A DNA stretch of 64,000 nucleotides from Nitrospirales bacterium. GTDB lineage: Bacteria; Nitrospirota; Nitrospiria; Nitrospirales; UBA8639. The stretch is taken from NCBI GenBank assembly GCA_029261275.1, contig JAJDBR010000008.1, positions 1-64,000 on the forward strand, in the 5' to 3' direction. Positions within the stretch are counted from its first letter, which is position 1. The number at the start of each line of letters is the position of its first letter. This document shows, piece after piece, positions 9,351-18,328 of this stretch. The translations under genes and the position numbers were made by a program. Below the pieces are notes generated by a model. The model ran no database searches. It saw only the letters and a program-made list of their open reading frames with translations, and was not told the origin of the DNA.

Positions 9351-11009
9351 GTGGGGCGCATCGAACGCCTGTATCGTCGACACATACCTCCTGAAAAAGT
9401 CGTGACGCTAGATGTCGCTCGTGAATGCGCCACTCTGACATTTGAAACTCGCCGACAAATTGGATTATTAGTGAATCGGCAGGGTCAAATCGAATCGGTT
9501 ATTATCGGCAATGATCATGAATTGGTGATCCCACATTTATCGAGAACTCGTTCCGGCCTTCGCTTGTTGCGTGGGGTGCGATTGGTCCACACCCACTTGA
9601 AAAATCAATCATTAACGCAGGATGATTTCACGGATTTAGCACTCCTTCGTTTGGATTTGATTGTGGCATTGGGTGTAGGCAATTCAGGTGACCTGCAGGA
9701 TGTTTTTGTCGCCCATAACGTCCCAAGCTCTGCAAAGGATCAGGGATATAAGCAATTGCAGCCTTGCTCCTTTCAGTCATTTTCGATGAACTGTCAGGAA
9801 TTTATTCTCTCCTTAGAGCAGGATATTCTGAAAGGCTGTCAGGTATCCAAAGAAGGAATTCGAGAAGGACGTGCCTTATTAGTCAGTGTAGGGATAGGCC
9901 ATATGGCTTTTCAACAAGAGCGGCTTGATGAACTTCAGGAATTAGTGCGGGCGCAAGATGTTGAAGTCTTAGGATGTGTGACGCAGCGTCCCTCCGCGAT
10001 TCATCCCAAGTATGTCCTTGGTTCTGGTAAGATGAAGGATTTGGCGATTCAGGCACTACAATCTGGAGCAGACATGTTGATTTTTGATCAAGATTTGACT
10101 CCAGCACAGGTTCGTGGAATTTCTGAAATTACGGATATCCGTGTGTTGGATCGCTCACAAGTCATTCTTGATATTTTCGCGAAGCGGGCACATTCTCACA
10201 TCGGGAATATCCAAGTGGAGTTGGCTCAATTGCGATATCGGCTGCCTAGATTGGCTCAGTCAAGTACGGCCTTCTCTCGTTTAGCTGGTGGGATCGGAAC
10301 TCGTGGACCTGGAGAAACAAAATTAGAAACGGATCGTCGACGTATTCGTGAACGTATTCAACATTTAGAACGAGCCCTTACGTCTATTGGGCAGGGTCGC
10401 CACGAGCAGCGGAAGCGCCGAATCAAACGTGGGTTACCCGTGGTTTCTCTTATCGGCTATACGAATGCCGGCAAATCAACCCTGTTCAATGCCTTAACGG
10501 ACAGTCAGGTGTCGGTGAACGATCGCGTCTTTGAAACCTTAGATACGGTGAGTCGAAGCTGGCGTTTTTCAAGTTTGGGAGAAATTATTCTTACGGATAC
10601 CGTCGGGTTTATCAGAGAATTACCCAAAGACTTGGTTGCGGCATTTCAAACCACGTTAAAAGAGTTGGAAGAAGCGGATGTTTTGGTGCATGTTATTGAT
10701 GCCCATGGGCAAAATCCTGATCAGCACATCACTGCCGTTGAACACATATTGACGGAATTAGGACTTCAAGATATCCCCTGCATCCGGTTTTTCAATAAAG
10801 GGGATCTTATTGACCTTGAAGTCATGCAGTATCTGTGTCAACGATATGAGGGAATTGGCGGCTCGGCGTTGGAGCAGACCTCTCTTCAGGTAATTCAACA
10901 AAAAATACACCATCTGCTCTTAACTCTCCAGGGGACAACTTCCCATTTTCGAGAAACCCATGCTGAAACGATGCACGAGGATGTGACCTCAGCTCATGGC
11001 ATTGGATGA
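9351..11009 (+). CDS. hflX: GTPase HflX (start uncertain, N-terminus extends upstream)
   Basis: Ribosome-associated GTPase of the HflX family, long form. From GTG 9351 it has 552 residues. The G domain starts near residue 366 with GYTNAGKS at about 369-376, then DTVGFIRELP and NKGD. The glycine-rich GGIGTRGPGETKLE segment before the G domain is diagnostic. The conserved family N-terminus, GNLQGLKANFVGRIERLYR, begins upstream of 9351 in the same frame, which stays open to a stop at 9300-9302. No ATG, GTG or TTG occurs in that extension. Possible starts are ATT 9306, preceded by GGGAGGT, or ATG 9290, which has its own GGAGGT but needs a +1 shift near 9314. Its stop overlaps the nth start. Confidence 0.9.
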   Translation: MGRIERLYRRHIPPEKVVTLDVARECATLTFETRRQIGLLVNRQGQIESVIIGNDHELVIPHLSRTRSGLRLLRGVRLVHTHLKNQSLTQDDFTDLALLRLDLIVALGVGNSGDLQDVFVAHNVPSSAKDQGYKQLQPCSFQSFSMNCQEFILSLEQDILKGCQVSKEGIREGRALLVSVGIGHMAFQQERLDELQELVRAQDVEVLGCVTQRPSAIHPKYVLGSGKMKDLAIQALQSGADMLIFDQDLTPAQVRGISEITDIRVLDRSQVILDIFAKRAHSHIGNIQVELAQLRYRLPRLAQSSTAFSRLAGGIGTRGPGETKLETDRRRIRERIQHLERALTSIGQGRHEQRKRRIKRGLPVVSLIGYTNAGKSTLFNALTDSQVSVNDRVFETLDTVSRSWRFSSLGEIILTDTVGFIRELPKDLVAAFQTTLKELEEADVLVHVIDAHGQNPDQHITAVEHILTELGLQDIPCIRFFNKGDLIDLEVMQYLCQRYEGIGGSALEQTSLQVIQQKIHHLLLTLQGTTSHFRETHAETMHEDVTSAHGIG

Positions 11010-11710
11010 GAATGATGGTGACTCCAAGAGTTTCACTGAAAAATGTTTCTCGACCCCAGAGGTCGAAGTCCGCTACGAAAAAACGTGTGACACGAATTTT
11101 AGCAGCGTTACAGAAATCTATTCCTGACCCCACCGTCGCGTTGGATTCGAATAATCCCTTAGAATTACTCGTAGCAACTATTCTGTCTGCACAATGTACC
11201 GATGAACGTGTGAACCAAGTGACGCCGAATCTTTTCGCACGGTATCGCACGGCCGAAGATTTTGCGAATGCTGATCAGGTAGAGGTAGAGTTGCTGATCA
11301 AGTCCACGGGATTTTTTAAAAGTAAAGCGCGACATCTCATTGGGTGTGGGAAATCCCTAGTCACACAATTTCAAGGTGAAATTCCTCAGTCGATGGATGA
11401 GTTGACGACCCTACCAGGGGTGGGACGTAAAACGGCCAATGTCATTTTGGGGAGTTATTTTGGCGAACCCGCTGTGGTTGTCGATACGCATGTCAAACGA
11501 GTAGCGAATCGGCTTGACTTGACGACAGACCAAGATCCAACAAAAATCGAAGAAGATCTTCAATGGCTAATGCCGAAATCTCAATGGACTCTAGGGACAC
11601 AACGAATCTTGTTGCATGGTCGGCATGTGTGCCAGGCCAGAACGCCACATTGTGGTCAGTGTTTACTGTATGACGATTGTGAGTGGGAAGGGAAACGAAC
11701 GCGCGTATGA
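11006..11710 (+). CDS. nth: Endonuclease III
   Basis: 234 residues. This DNA glycosylase/AP lyase removes oxidised pyrimidines in base excision repair. The helix-hairpin-helix LPGVGRKTANVILG includes catalytic Lys142. Catalytic Asp160 is in VVVDTHVKR. The C-terminal [4Fe-4S] loop has Cys209, Cys216, Cys219 and Cys225 (C-X6-C-X2-C-X5-C). The N-terminal 25 residues are basic and longer than in E. coli. The start overlaps the hflX stop by ATGA, so translation is probably coupled; the ATGs at 11012 and 11015 are alternatives. It overlaps yicC in the same way. Confidence 0.94.
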   Translation: MRMMVTPRVSLKNVSRPQRSKSATKKRVTRILAALQKSIPDPTVALDSNNPLELLVATILSAQCTDERVNQVTPNLFARYRTAEDFANADQVEVELLIKSTGFFKSKARHLIGCGKSLVTQFQGEIPQSMDELTTLPGVGRKTANVILGSYFGEPAVVVDTHVKRVANRLDLTTDQDPTKIEEDLQWLMPKSQWTLGTQRILLHGRHVCQARTPHCGQCLLYDDCEWEGKRTRV

Positions 11711-12585
11711 AAAGTATGACCGGTTTTGGTAAACGAGAAATGCTTTCGCAGGGAACCATGGTAGGCGTAGAAATTCGATCAGTGAATCATCGATTTTGTG
11801 AAATTATGGCCCGTCTTCCGAAGACTCTCTCGAGTATGGAGCTGGATCTAAAAGAACAGATCAAGCAAGTGTGTGAAAGAGGGCGTGTTGAAGTGATGGT
11901 GACAGTCAATGGTGGCGGTTCTTCTACGAAAAGAATGGTTCAATTGGATCGAGACCTGGCTCGTCGGTACATTCATGGGTTAAAAGAGTTGCAGCGTGAA
12001 TGTCAATTGAGTGGAACCATTGATGTGAATGTCGTCGCTAGTTTTCGAGACCTGTTTTCGGTGAATGAAGAACCCGTTCCGATTAAAGACATGTCGAAAA
12101 TTGTAGTTGGGCTGACCCAAAAAGCCTTAGGTGATTTAGTGAAAATGCGGAAGAACGAAGGGGCGGTATTGCAAAAAGATTTGGTCCAACGTCTTCATGC
12201 AATTGAAGGGCGTCTGCGTACTGTTCAACATCGCATTCCTTTGGCTTTGCAAGGGTCTGGCATCCGTCTAAAGGGGCGAGTAACGAAATTATTAGAGGGC
12301 CAATCGATGAATATGGATCGGGTGGCTCAAGAAATTGCGATGTTGGCTGAACGAACCGATGTGACGGAAGAGCTCATCAGACTCAAGAGTCATGTGGCGC
12401 AATTCCGTTCTGCCCTGAAAGCGAAAGGGCCTGTTGGAAAACGACTTGATTTTCTACTGCAAGAAATGGGACGGGAAGTTAATACGATTGGGTCGAAAGC
12501 CAACGATGGGGAGATTTCCGCTGAGGTCGTAGAGTTAAAAAGTGAATTGGAAAAAATCCGAGAACAGGTTCAAAACATTGAATAA
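11707..12585 (+). CDS. YicC/YloC family endoribonuclease
   Basis: 292 residues, usual for the family. It begins MKSMTGFGKREM, the hallmark N-terminus, which fixes the start at ATG 11707 rather than the in-frame GTG at 11683. The C-terminal DUF1732 part is present, including RLDFLLQEMGREVNTIGSKA and the terminal ELKSELEKIREQVQNIE. Family members are reported endoribonucleases affecting RNA turnover. It overlaps the nth stop by ATGA, and gmk follows 33 bases later, matching the yicC-gmk-rpoZ order common in bacteria. Confidence 0.93.
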   Translation: MKSMTGFGKREMLSQGTMVGVEIRSVNHRFCEIMARLPKTLSSMELDLKEQIKQVCERGRVEVMVTVNGGGSSTKRMVQLDRDLARRYIHGLKELQRECQLSGTIDVNVVASFRDLFSVNEEPVPIKDMSKIVVGLTQKALGDLVKMRKNEGAVLQKDLVQRLHAIEGRLRTVQHRIPLALQGSGIRLKGRVTKLLEGQSMNMDRVAQEIAMLAERTDVTEELIRLKSHVAQFRSALKAKGPVGKRLDFLLQEMGREVNTIGSKANDGEISAEVVELKSELEKIREQVQNIE

Positions 12586-12618
12586 GATGTTCCAAATATT
12601 CTTGGCAGGTAAGTCGGC

Positions 12619-13224
12619 ATGACCGTAGAGGGGAAGAAACTCTTGTTTGTCGTTTCTGGGCCTTCCGGGGTTGGAAAATCGACGCTTTGCCGGCATATTT
12701 TACAGGACATTCCTGATATACGCCTATCCGTGTCTTGTACCACACGTCCTCCGCGTACCGGCGAAACCAATGGCCACGAGTATTGGTTTATTCATGAAAA
12801 TGAGTTTCGCAAAAAAATAGAAGAACATGCCTTTGCAGAATGGGCTGAAGTCTATGGGCGGTTATATGGGACTCCATGGAAAGAATTGGAAGAAGAGGCA
12901 GACATACAGACCGATATTTTATTGGATATCGATGTGCAGGGTGCTCGGCAGGTTATGAAAACCTTGCAGCAATCAGTGAGTATTTTTATTCTTCCGCCTT
13001 CATTGGAAACATTACGAACTCGGTTGGCGGGGCGAGGCACGGATTCTTTTGAAGAACAAAATCGGCGGTTCCAAAAAGCGCAAGAGGAAATGAGAAGCTA
13101 TTCTGAGTACCAATATACCATTCGTAATGAGACCTTAGAGCAGGCGATTCAGGAATTACGAGCTGTCATCATGGCTGAGCGAGTGAAAACCACACATGTG
13201 GAACCTGCGCAAGTTTTTCGGTAA
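12619..13224 (+). CDS. gmk: Guanylate kinase
   Basis: 201 residues, normal length. The enzyme phosphorylates GMP to GDP with ATP. The P-loop SGPSGVGKST is at residues 13-22. The GMP-binding SCTTRPPRTGETNGHEYWF segment and the lid VYGRLYGTP are intact, followed by LDIDVQGARQV. It sits between yicC and rpoZ in the standard order. Confidence 0.95.
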   Translation: MTVEGKKLLFVVSGPSGVGKSTLCRHILQDIPDIRLSVSCTTRPPRTGETNGHEYWFIHENEFRKKIEEHAFAEWAEVYGRLYGTPWKELEEEADIQTDILLDIDVQGARQVMKTLQQSVSIFILPPSLETLRTRLAGRGTDSFEEQNRRFQKAQEEMRSYSEYQYTIRNETLEQAIQELRAVIMAERVKTTHVEPAQVFR

Positions 13225-13302
13225 GAGCTGCAATGATGAGGTCTAGTACGCTACACTTAATAGGGAAATCGTTTATTGTCACAGAAAGGGTAAGGTGAGT
13301 CG

Positions 13303-13674
13303 ATGGATGCATTATCGTTATTACCGCAACATCATCAAAAAGACTTTGATTCTCGCTATCGAATTGTGTTGATTGCGGCTCAACGGGCCAAGCAATTAGT
13401 GCGAGGCGCAGAGTCCAATGGAGCCAGTAAATTTACTAAAGACACGTCAAAGGCTCTTGAAGAAGTTCTGGGAGGCAGTGTGCCCTATCTTATTGGAGAT
13501 GACGCTAAGCAGGCGATTCGTGACGCGAAAATGGCCAATCAACGGCCTATCGATCCAGCCCTCTATGCCCAGCCTGATGAAACCGCCCAAGAAATCAAAA
13601 AAGAGTTGAGTGTGTATATTGATGATACCGCTCAACATGGCATCGCTCAGGTTGAACCAACGCCTGAAGGATAG
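13303..13674 (+). CDS. rpoZ: DNA-directed RNA polymerase omega subunit
   Basis: 123 residues. The small subunit helps fold and assemble the beta-prime subunit. The characteristic central part is seen in SRYRIVLIAAQRAKQLVRGA and later KALEEVLGG, with an acidic C-terminus. The N-terminus (MDALSLLPQHHQKDF) is somewhat longer than in E. coli. A good Shine-Dalgarno (AAGGTGAG) precedes ATG 13303. Position between gmk and coaBC supports the call. Confidence 0.92.
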   Translation: MDALSLLPQHHQKDFDSRYRIVLIAAQRAKQLVRGAESNGASKFTKDTSKALEEVLGGSVPYLIGDDAKQAIRDAKMANQRPIDPALYAQPDETAQEIKKELSVYIDDTAQHGIAQVEPTPEG

Positions 13675-13687
13675 CGAGGGTTATCCA

Positions 13688-14935
13688 ATGCCAGGGGCAC
13701 ATTCTCAATTGGCTGGGAAGCGAGTGGTGCTTGCCGTGACCGGGAGTATTGCTGCGTACAAAGCAATAGGAATTCTTCGTCTTCTGACTCAGCAAGGGGC
13801 CTGCGTGCAAGTCGTGATGACGAATTCAGCCACGCGATTTGTCACACCCCTCACCTTTGAAGTGTTATCCGGTTCGCTCGTAACTTGTGACTTGTTTTCG
13901 GGTCGTCAGGACATGAAGCATCTTTCTTTGACTGAACAAGCCGATGTCATGCTTGTCGCTCCGTGCACGGCTAATACTCTGGCCAAGCTGGCATTGGGGC
14001 TTGCGGACAATGTCCTTGGAACGATGGCACTGACCCTGCAATGTCCTCTCGTGATTTGTCCGGCCATGGATGGAGAAATGTGGTCTCATCCAACGGTGCA
14101 AGCCCATGCAAAGACTTTGCAAAGCAGAGGGGCAACTATTGTTGAGCCTGAGAATGGAGAACTGGCCTCGGGGCAATGGGGGCAAGGGCGATTGGCTACA
14201 GAGGAAACCATCCTGACGACGGTGCACAATGTTCTTCAACCTCGAAGGGATTGGTTAGGAGAACGGGTTTTAATTTCGGCGGGTCCAACGCGGGAACCCA
14301 TTGACCCTGTTCGGTTTTTCAGTAATGGTTCATCCGGAAAAATGGGATATGCCATGGCCGAAGCAGCGGCGGTTCGAGGGGCCGAGGTGGTTTTAGTTTC
14401 CGGCCCGACGCATCTTGAGTGTCCTCAGGGAGTGACGAGAGTGTCTGTTGTCACAGCGCATGAGATGTTACAGGCTTTAACTGCTCGCTTTGATTGGGCT
14501 ACGACGCTAATCATGACGGCGGCGGTTGGGGATTTCCGAGCTAAAGAATCGCATTCCCACAAAATGAAAAAAGATCAGTGGAATGGTGAAGCGCTTGCAG
14601 TAGAACGGACGCCGGATATTTTGTTGGCGCTTTCTGCTCTACGCACGAACCAGCGCATGATAGGGTTTGCGGCTGAAACCGATGATCTCATCGAACATGG
14701 ACAAACCAAATTGCAGAATAAACAACTCAATATGTTGATCGTGAATCAAGTTGGCGGAGAACAATCTGCCTTTGGAAATGATTCCAATGAAGTCATTGTC
14801 CTCACGCCGAACTCTTCCCCTTGTCCCATTCAACGTATGCCAAAACGGGAGTTGGCCGATGTTCTTTTGGATCATATGAACAATCTTTCAGGATCTCCTC
14901 GACCGCAGCCACCCGTTTCACACCCGATCTCCTAA
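13688..14935 (+). CDS. coaBC: Bifunctional phosphopantothenoylcysteine decarboxylase/phosphopantothenate-cysteine ligase
   Basis: 415 residues from ATG 13688. The frame is open further upstream into rpoZ, but the family N-terminus LAGKRVVLAVTGSIAAYKA fixes this start. The CoaC half (about 1-190) carries the active-site His in KHLSLTEQADVMLVAPCTAN and the PAMDGEMW motif. That motif has Asp in place of the usual Asn, a change I recall from other CoaC proteins. The CoaB half starts with ISAGPTREPIDPVRF, then NGSSGKMGYAMAEAA and AAVGDFRAKE. The enzyme makes 4'-phosphopantetheine in CoA synthesis. It begins 13 bases after rpoZ. Confidence 0.94.
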   Translation: MPGAHSQLAGKRVVLAVTGSIAAYKAIGILRLLTQQGACVQVVMTNSATRFVTPLTFEVLSGSLVTCDLFSGRQDMKHLSLTEQADVMLVAPCTANTLAKLALGLADNVLGTMALTLQCPLVICPAMDGEMWSHPTVQAHAKTLQSRGATIVEPENGELASGQWGQGRLATEETILTTVHNVLQPRRDWLGERVLISAGPTREPIDPVRFFSNGSSGKMGYAMAEAAAVRGAEVVLVSGPTHLECPQGVTRVSVVTAHEMLQALTARFDWATTLIMTAAVGDFRAKESHSHKMKKDQWNGEALAVERTPDILLALSALRTNQRMIGFAAETDDLIEHGQTKLQNKQLNMLIVNQVGGEQSAFGNDSNEVIVLTPNSSPCPIQRMPKRELADVLLDHMNNLSGSPRPQPPVSHPIS

Positions 14936-15119
14936 ATTCGTCTGGTTTTTCCATTCTCAGGTGCTTGTCAATCTGATGACACCAGAGCTCCGTGTTCATG
15001 GGATGCACAGATATTGGAGGTATTCCACGAAAAGGAAAGAGAACTAATCGCTGGCAACAAGAAAAAACTTAACTTAAGAAGCCAATCTACCGATAAAGAG
15101 AGAAATGGAGGGATTTTTC

Positions 15120-15182
15120 ATGAATATTCTCTTTCTGGGCTGGCTCGGCACAATTATTGTGTTGGCCTTTAGAAAGATCTAG
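15120..15182 (+). CDS. Possible 20-residue membrane micropeptide
   Basis: ATG 15120 opens a 20-codon frame, MNILFLGWLGTIIVLAFRKI, ending in TAG. It is almost one transmembrane helix with a basic C-terminal tip. A Shine-Dalgarno-like GGAGGG lies 7 bases before the ATG. Nothing in the surroundings supports expression, and such short frames arise by chance, so the call is weak. Confidence 0.3.
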   Translation: MNILFLGWLGTIIVLAFRKI

Positions 15183-15581
15183 CCAAAATTCTTCGTTTGC
15201 TGTCTTCCGAAAAAAGGCCTGTCAATTCTTGAGTCTCAGTCGCTTCCTTTCATTGAGGAAGAGTTGTAACACTATAGAGCTCGAGATGGCATTGATCAGA
15301 TTTTCAAAACGTTCCTTGTCAAACCTACCCTATCCCTCGTCAGCACTCCGGTGACAATCGGTCTGTTCAAGAAACACACGGTCAATGAGCAGGTTCTGTA
15401 TCACGGGCTACTGTGTGAGTAAGAATTCGGTCAGAAATTGTGCTGTAGATGGAGGAGCTAAGTTGGCGCTGGAATTTCCTCGTCGCTTTGGGACGACCAC
15501 TGAATATTCAAAAATAAGTTGGTGAAAAATCTGTCAGGCTACGCCAGTTTCTCCTTTTATCTTCCATACAAGATGGATAAG
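15183..15581. other. Non-coding or unassigned stretch
   Basis: About 400 bases between the coaBC region and the minus-strand membrane protein. No reading frame, repeat or convincing hairpin was recognised on either strand. Confidence 0.5.
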
Positions 15582-16118
15582 TTAAAATTGAGTAGTCTTG
15601 GTCATTTGGGATTTTAGTAAGCTTTGTGCTGCAAATAATGTCAGAAATGGAATATACTCGGAATAAAGTTTTTGGCCTTGCAGATAGAAGGAAAGAAAAA
15701 AGGCTATCTGAGCCACAAGTAGTAAATAAAGAGAGAATAGGACAACTTTTTTCCTATCTTGGGACACGACGCCAATAAATCCTGCTGAACTCAATAGAAG
15801 ACTGCCTGTACCCGCAATAATAATCCAGGCCAGCATGGCTGAGGCTTCCATTTTCTCATAAAGCTGATTGAGCCAAACTTGGTTGGTCAAGAATCCTAAG
15901 CTCCCCGTGATGAGGTAGATATGAATGCCAATAAAAAGGCGATTCAATAGGATCTTGTTGAACAAAAAAAATAGAGTGATGAATAAAGCTGCCACACTAC
16001 TCACGACATAGGGACCTTGCCAGTTTTGGGATAGGCTCTGGTCAATGGAGGCAGCATATACAAGAAAAATAGAGAGAGGAATCGCTTCAATAAATCTCAA
16101 TATTAATGCGGTTTTCAT
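15582..16118 (-). CDS. Small integral membrane protein of unknown function
   Basis: 178 residues that I do not recognise. Hydrophobic stretches suggest about six membrane helices, near residues 3-22, 36-54, 60-80, 92-115, 122-145 and 152-168, joined by short polar loops. There are no cysteine pairs, enzymatic motifs or signal cleavage site. ATG 16118 begins MKTALILRFIEAIP. It stands alone, between a non-coding stretch and a divergent methyltransferase. It should be an inner-membrane protein; nothing more can be said. Confidence 0.7.
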   Translation of the reverse strand: MKTALILRFIEAIPLSIFLVYAASIDQSLSQNWQGPYVVSSVAALFITLFFLFNKILLNRLFIGIHIYLITGSLGFLTNQVWLNQLYEKMEASAMLAWIIIAGTGSLLLSSAGFIGVVSQDRKKVVLFSLYLLLVAQIAFFLSFYLQGQKLYSEYIPFLTLFAAQSLLKSQMTKTTQF

Positions 16119-16269
16119 CGTGACCTTCGTGGGAGAAAATGCCGAGACATGTGTGTCACTATACCCAAATAGGCTTCCTTCTTGAAATGGGAGTCAATAA
16201 TTCCATTGCCCAGCATAGAAAAAGCATTTCTGTAGACACGGTAGGGCGTAGGAAAATTTACCGACGGTT

Positions 16270-16986
16270 ATGGATGCACTAGAAAAAAGCCAAACGGAAG
16301 AAAGGGAATGGGTTCGTGAATCACGATTTGGCCGGTGGTTTCTAACGACAAATATTTGGTTTCATTATGTTTTGCGCGAGGCTGTCGTTGATTTTAAACA
16401 GCTTCTCAATAACCGCCTTTCTGGGACAACTCAGATGTTGGATATTGGCTGTCATCAGGGATTAGCATTTGAACTCCTGGAACAACATTTCCAACCAAAG
16501 GCTATCATTGGCGTCGATATTGATAGAGAATTTGTGGTTCGCGCCCGAGAGATGGCTCAGCGTTGTCAATGCCAGGTAAAATGTGAAAATGGGACGGTCT
16601 ATAACCTAGATTTCCCAGATGCATCGATCGATGTCATTTTTTCCCATCAACTCCTTCATCATCTTTCCGATCAAGCCAGAGCTTTAGAAGAGTTTTATCG
16701 CGTACTCGTGCCTGGTGGCATTATACTTGTTGGAGAGTCGTGTCGGTCTTTTATTCACTCACTCCCTGTGCGCCTACTTTTTCGGCATCCGAAGAACGTC
16801 CAAAAGTCAGCCGACGAATATGTTGAGTTAGTCAAATCTTTTGGTTTCACGGTAGAGGATGAGGACATTAAAACCTCAAGACCCTGGTGGTCGCGTCCTG
16901 ACTACGGGTTCACTGAACTCTTAGGGTGGCCACAGAAACAACAAGAGCCGACAGAAGTACTGATGATTGCAAGAAAACCCGTTTGA
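16270..16986 (+). CDS. Class I SAM-dependent methyltransferase
   Basis: 238 residues. The SAM-binding motif I is MLDIGCHQGLAFELL, followed by motif II with an acidic residue in IIGVDIDREF. Later come IDVIFSHQLLHHL and LEEFYRVLVPGGIILVGES, the typical methyltransferase-11 arrangement. The substrate cannot be deduced. No membrane segment is present. It lies alone between two minus-strand membrane proteins at the edge of the glycan locus, so a small-molecule or lipid substrate is as likely as a sugar. Confidence 0.85.
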   Translation: MDALEKSQTEEREWVRESRFGRWFLTTNIWFHYVLREAVVDFKQLLNNRLSGTTQMLDIGCHQGLAFELLEQHFQPKAIIGVDIDREFVVRAREMAQRCQCQVKCENGTVYNLDFPDASIDVIFSHQLLHHLSDQARALEEFYRVLVPGGIILVGESCRSFIHSLPVRLLFRHPKNVQKSADEYVELVKSFGFTVEDEDIKTSRPWWSRPDYGFTELLGWPQKQQEPTEVLMIARKPV

Positions 16987-17203
16987 AGGATTGAGATCAC
17001 GAAGTCATAGGCGGCTATGATGCTGACATTTCCAGTCATGCAAGGTGTGGTTTGCCTGTCCCTCAAAGTCATTTCCTCGAGTATCAACGAACGAAGTTTC
17101 GCCGGATGGTGGGACACGGAAATGTCACAATTGGTAAAAAGGGAAGGTATTGAGTGGTGGGACCCACCGCAACAAAATGACGGGTCTGCTGAGAGATGAA
17201 GGT

Positions 17204-17800
17204 TTACGCTTTTCCAATATTGGCTTGAATGACGATACGAATGTATTGAAAAAAATTAGGATGATCATGATCAGGAAAATGCCATTTTCGAAAAAGGAAT
17301 TCCCCCAGGAACACACTTCCTACCAAAATATAATTAATGACGTTTGAAAATAAGGACCAGAGTGAAGGCGAGCCTAACCAGGCTAATAAAATAGACCAAG
17401 TCACCATCACCCCAAAGAGCGATGCCCAAACAATGGTGACCGTTCGCGTATAGTGGCGCATGGCTTCAGTCAGGGGCCCGCGAGTTTTTTCGCCAATATC
17501 TGTAACCAAGGGGGTGTGGCCAGGGAACAGGGAATGAAAAAAAACAATAAATAAAAGGATGAGGATGATCATTGAGGAAGCATAGATCAGAATGTCACCC
17601 ATGTTGAGATAGCTCAACATAGCCACGGAAAGCGAAATAAGGCAGAGAAGTCCCCATGGCAATATTTGGCCATTGCACAACCATTTAAATAAAATTCCCG
17701 ACGAGAGAGATAGGATTGCCAGCATATGTAACATTGGCACCTGGGTCATCACCGCCAAATGCGCAAAAACTGGATAGCAAATGATCAATAAAAACTGCAT
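17204..17800 (-). CDS. COG4648-like predicted membrane protein
   Basis: 198 residues with about five or six membrane helices. Features recalled from the COG4648 family are the YLNMGDILIYASS segment, a conserved loop EAMRHYTRTVTIVWASLFG, and the C-terminal FSNVINYILVGSVFLGEF followed by FRKWHFPDHDHPNF. Members often occur in aryl polyene or xanthomonadin-type lipid pigment clusters, but no ketosynthase or acyl-carrier genes are nearby here, so that context is missing. ATG 17800 is the only reasonable start. Confidence 0.6.
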   Translation of the reverse strand: MQFLLIICYPVFAHLAVMTQVPMLHMLAILSLSSGILFKWLCNGQILPWGLLCLISLSVAMLSYLNMGDILIYASSMIILILLFIVFFHSLFPGHTPLVTDIGEKTRGPLTEAMRHYTRTVTIVWASLFGVMVTWSILLAWLGSPSLWSLFSNVINYILVGSVFLGEFLFRKWHFPDHDHPNFFQYIRIVIQANIGKA

Positions 17801-18328
17801 GAGCTAAGAGGGACCTCTAGATAGTCTTGGGGCATCATTTCCCAGAAATCTTTTCCATTCCTCCTGCGGATGGATCCCGATAGAGGAAGTTACGCCTGAA
17901 GAGATTGTAACCATTTTTTGGAGTGCTAGAGAAGCGGATGGGGCTGCCGAGTGGTTAGCGGAGAATGTGAGCATTCAATGAAGTGGCATTCTTCTAGTTT
18001 TACGGGATCATTGAGCTCAACCCCATAAAAGGGAAGCGTTTTCCCCAAAGGCGTGCGTAAACAAAGCCGATTCTCTTTTGGTACCGAGTTGGGGAAATGG
18101 CATGATCCTCTCAAAATTTATGGACTGCTCTGTGATGACGGTCATTGCGGTCTCTGTACCCAAGAATTTTAATACATTGTGACCTGTCATGTGGGTGAAG
18201 GTCGAGATAGGCGGTCGGTTTCCAGGAATCGGGTGGAATACCCTCGACTCTCGGGAGGGAGGAGGTCGTTGGAAAGAGATCTCAGGGAGGGGTCAGGAAA
18301 CTAGGTGACCGTCTTAGATGAGCTGAGC
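17801..18328. other. Unassigned stretch, possibly degenerate coding DNA
   Basis: About 530 bases between two minus-strand genes. Short plus-strand frames, for example ending EEIVTIFWSAREADGAAEW near 17960 and LLCDDGHCGLC near 18150, look weakly protein-like but are not continuous. No promoter, terminator or repeat was recognised. Confidence 0.35.

Noticed and set aside
14802-15008. 68-residue minus-strand frame
   Set aside because: It overlaps the coaBC end, has no ribosome binding site or protein-like character.
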